A stretch of 6,291 nucleotides of DNA from Candidatus Omnitrophota bacterium. Its GTDB lineage: Bacteria > Omnitrophota > Gorgyraeia > 2-01-FULL-45-10. A model generated the notes under the pieces. It did no database searches, had not been told where the DNA came from, and saw only the letters and a list, made by a program, of their open reading frames with translations. Position numbers and translations under genes: made by a program. Of the stretch, positions 5,137-6,291 are shown piece by piece. The DNA lies in assembly GCA_003140915.1 (NCBI GenBank), contig PLLI01000075.1, positions 1 to 6,291 of the forward strand, given 5' to 3'. How positions within the stretch are numbered: position 1 is the stretch's first letter; each line of letters begins with the position of its first letter.

Positions 5137-6291
5137 ATGGATTATTTGCTTACTGAACAACAGGTGATGATAAGGGACCTGGCGCGCAAGGTCGCGCGGG
5201 AGAAGATAAAACCTATAGCCGCGAAATACGACGAAACGGAAGAGTTTGCCTGGGATATAGTCAAGGTGCTGGTCGACAGCGACCTATTCGGCGTCTACAT
5301 ACCGGAAGCATACGGCGGATTCGGCGGCGGCGTCGTCGACATGTGCCTGGTCGCGGAGGAGCTTTCCAGGGCTTGCGGCGGCATAGCGCTCGGTTTCGCG
5401 GGCACGGGGCTCGGGACGTTCCCCATCATCCTATATGGAAGCGAAGAACAAAAGAAAAAGTATCTGCCGGCAATAGCGAAGGGCAGGGTTGCGGCTTTCT
5501 GCATAACAGAGGCCGAGGCGGGCTCTGATGCCGGTTCCATTAGAACTAACGCTAGAAAAGAAGGCGATCACTATATATTGAACGGCACCAAGCAGTGGAT
5601 CACGAATGCCGGAGAAGCAGAGGTTTATACGGTCATAGCGATGACCGACAAGACGAAGGGCGCCAGGGGTGCCAGTGCATTCATAGTAGAGAAAGGCATG
5701 AAGGGCATCGATTTCGGAGCCAAAGAGAAAAAACTCGGTATTAGGGCATCCGCCACACGCGAAGTAATATTCACGGACTGTAAGGTCCCAAAAGAGAACC
5801 TTATATCGAAAGAAGGCATGGGTTTCATAGTGGCGATGAAGACGTTCGATAACTCCCGGCCTGGCGTTGCTGCGCAGGCTCTTGGTATTGCCCAGGGCGC
5901 GCTTGATCTTGCTGTTGAGTATGCCAGGAAAAGAATCCAGTTCGGGCAGCCGATATCGAGTTTCCAGGCGATCCAACACATGATGGCCGACATGGCCACG
6001 CAGATCGAGGCGGCGCGAGCGCTCGTTTACGCGACAGCAAGGATGGTCGACTCCGGCGCGAAGTCGGTCGCGAAAGAATCGGCGATGGCGAAGATGTTCG
6101 CCTCGGACGTCGCGATGAAGGTAACGGTCGATGCGATCCAGATATTCGGCGGATACGGTTACATGAGGGATTACCCGATCGAGAAGTATATGCGCGACGC
6201 GAAGATAACGCAGATATACGAAGGCACTAACCAGATCCAGCGTAATGTCATTGCCGCGAACCTTATCAAGGAGAGCTTAAAGGGAGAATAG
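5137..6291 (+). CDS. Acyl-CoA dehydrogenase, butyryl/short-chain type
   Basis: FAD flavoprotein expected to interconvert acyl-CoA and trans-2-enoyl-CoA, passing electrons to or from electron transfer flavoprotein. At 384 residues with a stop at the window's last base, it is complete and of normal length. The first family signature is CITEAEAGSDAGS (122-134). KQWITN (152-157) is the flavin-contact segment, R266-x-QFG the FAD-binding arginine motif, and QIFGGYGY starts the second signature (335-354). The catalytic base is E362 in YEGTNQIQR, the position used by short- and medium-chain and butyryl-CoA enzymes. Overall it resembles clostridial Bcd, but chain length cannot be read from the sequence. 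It follows fabF by 39 bp in the same direction, so it is probably co-transcribed with a biosynthetic cluster, which is odd for a catabolic enzyme. Etf genes, if linked, would lie beyond the right edge. Confidence 0.9.
   Translation: MDYLLTEQQVMIRDLARKVAREKIKPIAAKYDETEEFAWDIVKVLVDSDLFGVYIPEAYGGFGGGVVDMCLVAEELSRACGGIALGFAGTGLGTFPIILYGSEEQKKKYLPAIAKGRVAAFCITEAEAGSDAGSIRTNARKEGDHYILNGTKQWITNAGEAEVYTVIAMTDKTKGARGASAFIVEKGMKGIDFGAKEKKLGIRASATREVIFTDCKVPKENLISKEGMGFIVAMKTFDNSRPGVAAQALGIAQGALDLAVEYARKRIQFGQPISSFQAIQHMMADMATQIEAARALVYATARMVDSGAKSVAKESAMAKMFASDVAMKVTVDAIQIFGGYGYMRDYPIEKYMRDAKITQIYEGTNQIQRNVIAANLIKESLKGE

Noticed and set aside
5431..5979. Minus-strand open frame of 182 codons inside the acyl-CoA dehydrogenase gene
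   Set aside because: Its composition has no family resemblance and it is fully covered by a coding sequence with both signature motifs intact. Shorter opposite-strand frames at 5295-5540 and 5625-5999 were dismissed for the same reason.

Overview
The window reads as a stretch of bacterial chromosome with tightly packed genes, all on the + strand. It holds one left-truncated gene and five complete ones. No rRNA, tRNA, CRISPR array, insertion sequence or phage gene was seen. Isoleucine ATA and arginine AGG codons are frequent throughout, GC content looks balanced, and composition does not change visibly from gene to gene, so there is no sign of recent transfer. The mix of anaerobe-style MtaB, Bcd-like acyl-CoA dehydrogenase and type II fatty acid synthase fits an uncultivated Gram-negative lineage such as Omnitrophota or a relative. 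That placement is an impression from codon use and gene order, not a demonstrated assignment.

Region 1 (1-2738). A tRNA methylthiotransferase of the MtaB type enters from the left edge without its N-terminus. It overlaps a 545-residue family-4-like glycosyltransferase whose last third is not part of a normal glycosyltransferase of this kind.

Region 2 (2739-2800). This short gap carries the best promoter in the window: a perfect TTGACA, a 16-bp spacer and TAAAAT. An imperfect inverted repeat overlaps it and looks like a repressor operator. This marks the start of a new transcription unit.

Region 3 (2801-6291). fabG, acpP, fabF and an acyl-CoA dehydrogenase gene follow with gaps of 44, 12 and 39 bp. 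FabG (3-ketoacyl-ACP reductase), AcpP (acyl carrier) and FabF (condensing enzyme) form the core of the elongation cycle. Dehydratase, enoyl reductase, FabD and FabH are not in the window. The acyl-CoA dehydrogenase acts on the same alpha-beta bond that an enoyl reductase would reduce, so its place directly behind fabF is worth attention. The fabG-acpP gap holds a 9-bp perfect inverted repeat that can also fold a second, mutually exclusive way, just ahead of a strong acpP ribosome binding site.

No wholly new multi-gene system is evident. The least explained parts are the C-terminal domain of the glycosyltransferase, the operator-like repeat, the two-state hairpin and the role of the acyl-CoA dehydrogenase.
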